Shown piece after piece: positions 61,801 through 64,000 of a DNA stretch of 64,000 nucleotides. Positions within the stretch are counted from its first letter, which is position 1. Each line of letters begins with the position of its first letter. The position numbers and the translations under genes were made by a program. The DNA comes from Onthophagus taurus. Lineage: Eukaryota > Arthropoda > Insecta > Coleoptera > Scarabaeidae. The notes below the pieces were generated by a model. The model worked only from the letters and a program-made list of their open reading frames with translations. It was not told where the DNA came from and did no database searches. Location: the NCBI RefSeq assembly GCF_036711975.1, contig NC_091968.1, positions 26,335,001 to 26,399,000 on the forward strand. The letters are read 5' to 3'.

Positions 61801-63188
61801 ATCTATCGGTTTTAATACAAACGATACTTTTATAATTATTTGAATTAGATGAATACGTATTAAATTATTAATTAAATTAACAAATACTCTCCAGAATGCA
61901 ACAAAATCAAATGAAAAAACAATTTATCATACTATTTAATTATTATCGGACGTTATTTAATATTTTTAATTAATAAAATGACAATTAAAATGGGGCCATC
62001 TATCGGTTTTAGTACAAACGATACTTATATAATTATTTGAATTAGATGAATACGTATTAAATTATTAATTAAATTAATAATGCAACAAAATCAGATGAAA
62101 AGAACAATTTATCATACTATTTAATCCCGATCATGACGTCAATTTAATATTTTTAATTAATAAAATGACGTTTAGAATGTCGCCATCTATCGGTTTTAGT
62201 ACAAACGATGCCCTTATAATTACTTGAATTATGTATTAAATTATTAATTAAATTAATATATACTCTCATTTATCATACTCTAATTATAATTTCAGTATTT
62301 CAGAAGAAGTCTTTTTGATCTACTCCCCGTAGCTTTAAATTTGTGTGCTCGATACCCATTTTAACATAGTTTTTGTTCGTAAAATGATTTATTTACAACA
62401 ACTTATAAGGTGTAATTAAAATTTTTACATTGTAACGTACCCGCATTAGGCAATTTAATCGGATACCGCAATCTATTCGTTTTTTTGTTCTTTATGTAGC
62501 CCGCGCGAAATTGACGCTTTAAGCGTTTCGCCTGCGGAATGAACACTTTTGCAACAAGAATATACCATGTGTTTCGTTGTGTAACACATCGATATCGTTC
62601 CTAGTTTTTATGCAAATTCCAATCTTCTTAAACACTGTTTTTCGTTTAAATGAATCGATTAAGAAAAAAGAAATTCCTTTGTTATTATTTTTATTTTTTG
62701 TTATAAGGTGATAAAATAACTTTGATTGGTTGGGGAACCCAAGTTCATGTTCTTCTCGAAGTTGCGCAACTCGCCAAAGAAAAATTTAATATTTCTTGTG
62801 AAGTTATTGATTTAGTTTCGATCGTTCCTTGGGATAGAGATACGATAATTGAGGTAAAATGATTAATTAATCGATTAAATAGAAATAAATAAAATTTATT
62901 TTCTTTTAAGTCGGTTAAAAAGACGAAAAGGGCTTTAGTTGCACACGAAGCACCTCTCACCGGTGGGTTTGGGGCTGAATTAGCTGCAGCTATTCAGGTA
63001 AATATTAAAATAATCTTAATTAAATTAATTAATTGAATTAATTTTAGGAAGATTGTTTCTTACATTTAGAGGCTCCTGTTGCAAGAGTAACCGGGTTTGA
63101 CACTCCGTTTCCCCATATTTTCGAACCCTTTTATTTACCCGATAAATGGCGTTGTTTGCAAGCGATAAAAGATTTAATCGATTATTAA
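58841..63188 (+). CDS. BCKDHB: 2-oxoisovalerate dehydrogenase E1 beta subunit, mitochondrial
   Basis: Seven exons (58841-58982, 59053-59333, 59384-59539, 59595-59766, 62708-62853, 62911-62997, 63048-63188) splice with GT-AG junctions to 374 aa. This is the beta chain of the thiamine-dependent E1 of the branched-chain keto-acid dehydrogenase complex, acting on leucine, isoleucine and valine keto acids in the mitochondrial matrix. The N-terminal ~40 residues are Lys/Arg-rich, as a targeting peptide should be. Family blocks are intact: [77 protein letters not shown] and [14 protein letters not shown]. The ATG at 58841 is chosen because the longer frame upstream begins at a GTG. Intron 4 (2.9 kb) holds a satellite. 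A poly(A) signal AATAAA lies at 63368-63373. It is head-to-head with Cep290. Confidence 0.97.
59810..62285. repeat. ~197-bp satellite array in BCKDHB intron 4
   Basis: About 13 monomers are marked by GCCATCTATCGGTTTTA at roughly 59823, 60025, 60209, 60414, 60614, 60813, 61003, 61206, 61408, 61604, 61799, 61994 and 62182. Each also has AATACGTATTAAATTATT, CTCTCTGGAATGTAAC-type and AACAATTTATCATACTATTT. Two variants alternate, ATTGCGCCATCT and AGGGCCATCT, which suggests dimers in part. The neighbouring introns of the gene are 50-70 bp, so the array has expanded this intron. Confidence 0.93.
62286..62707. other. Unique 3' part of BCKDHB intron 4
   Basis: This sequence has moderate GC (GTAGCCCGCGCGAAATTGAC near 62496) and no repeat unit. 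Nothing further is recognised; the acceptor is TTTGTTATAAG at 62697-62707. Confidence 0.4.
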
Positions 63189-63430
63189 TTTATTTAAAAA
63201 GAATTATGTAACAGATTAAAAATTGAGGAAAGTGATGATTCAAAAAAGGAGTTTTCTTTTTTATTGAACAAAAAAAAGTTTCCTCCGTTTAATCACCTTT
63301 GAAAGGAAGGAGAAACTATCGCGGTTATCGTTAGAGATCGTTTCCTGTTGCTGTTTAAAATTCTTGAAATAAAATACAACTTCCTTTATCCCGCAAATCT
63401 TTCTTAAAATAGAATTAAAAGAAAAATCTT

Positions 63431-63530
63431 CTATATAAAGTCGGATTTTGAATTAGAAGAACTGAAAGCTAAACAACGACGAGAAGATGTCGTTGTCGAG
63501 TATAAAAAGTGGCTCAACGATGGTAATTGC
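63431..63530 (+). promoter_or_regulatory. Possible TATA promoter and first coding exon of an unidentified gene
   Basis: TATATAAAGTCGG at about 63433-63445 lies some 50 bp upstream of ATGTCGTTGTCGAG at 63487. A short open stretch is followed by a plausible donor (ATGGTAATTGC at about 63520). The spacing fits an insect TATA gene with a short first exon, but no protein family is recognised and the next exon cannot be identified. Confidence 0.25.
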
Positions 63531-63629
63531 TTAATAGATTCCTTTAAATGTCAACTGGATGTAATTTTCAGGTTTCATTCCTAACAAATTAGTAATCACA
63601 TCGGTTTTTTTTTTCTTCGGTACAAAATA

Positions 63630-63880
63630 ACGCTGAATAACAACTTAAACTAGAACTAACACTACATCTAGAAGTAAAAACATTCGGGTTTAGCCGTCTT
63701 AAGAGACGTGCGGTTGGAACAGAATGTTTTTAGTTCTAATTTTACTTCAATTAAAAAATGTACAATAATGTCGCTGAATAATAATTACTGAAGACGCACG
63801 GCTAAACCCGAATGTTTCTAGTTCTAGGTCTAGTGTTAGTTCTAGTTTTACTTTAATGAAAAATGTACAAGTCTCCCCCC
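63630..63880. repeat. Two CTAG-family inverted repeats
   Basis: The left copy at 63636-63730 has CATTCGGGTTTAGCCGTC then TTAAGAGACGTGCGG. The right copy at 63790-63855 has GACGCACGGCTAAACCCG then AATGTTTCTAGTTCTAGG. They face each other. The remainder to 64000 is AT-rich with no feature. Confidence 0.75.
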
Positions 63881-64000
63881 AATCTAGCGACAACCATTCA
63901 TATTAAGTATAAACCCTTAAAATTATTAAATTTTGCGAAAAACTAAATTTAATTGAGCCAAAATCTCCATTAAAATAGGTTTTTGGACACCCAAACTATT

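Overview
The window is AT-rich eukaryotic DNA, most likely from an insect. The genes have short ancestral introns (52 to 65 bp), canonical GT-AG junctions, a clan 3 (CYP6-like) cytochrome P450 and many insect-type DNA transposon fragments. A beetle would fit, but the order cannot be proved from sequence alone. Seven nuclear genes can be reconstructed; six are complete and all six splice into full-length frames. They are the last exon of phosphoserine aminotransferase (3657-4026, +), TRAPPC1 (4299-4736, -), Elongin A (5198-16163, +, 6 exons), FUNDC1-like (16925-17380, +, 2 exons), Cep290 (58442 down to 20031, -, 9 exons, 2005 aa), a CYP6-like P450 (21111-38531, +, 4 exons, 504 aa) and BCKDHB (58841-63188, +, 7 exons, 374 aa). 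There is also one tRNA-Asp(GUC) gene (21438-21509, -).

Layout: TRAPPC1/Elongin A and Cep290/BCKDHB are head-to-head pairs with about 0.4-0.46 kb between start codons. The P450 lies wholly inside Cep290 intron 7 on the opposite strand, and the tRNA lies inside P450 intron 1, so three genes are nested. The P450 stop codon is only 35 bp from the edge of Cep290 exon 7.

Most of the window is repeats. Elongin A intron 4 is an 8.5 kb nest of transposons inside a hAT-like element with 13-bp matching termini; without it the intron would be about 65 bp. Three AT-rich satellites fill other sites: about 185 bp (18.2-19.7 kb), about 550 bp (P450 intron 1, 21.65-27.9 kb) and about 197 bp (BCKDHB intron 4, 59.8-62.3 kb). 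Each monomer of all three carries a GCCATCT box in otherwise AT-rich DNA. A roughly 0.95 kb repeat with ETS-like ACCGGAAGT boxes occurs at 0-3.6, 31.9-32.5 and 52.7-56.2 kb. An inverted-repeat element built from CTAGTTCTAGGTCTAGTG and a GGGTTTAGCCG palindrome occurs throughout.

The most unusual feature is a family of tandem arrays between 32.7 and 50.2 kb, in three Cep290 introns and P450 intron 3. A nearly constant palindrome, CTGCCAACAAGTTGGCAG, recurs about every 50-62 bp, roughly 140 times, separated by two alternating linker types. It resembles a CRISPR repeat-spacer layout, but the linkers are themselves repeated. One block has a 716-bp higher-order period. The arrays are joined to the CTAG element, of which one array-less copy is present. 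The best reading is a mobile element carrying a hairpin minisatellite; any function is unknown.
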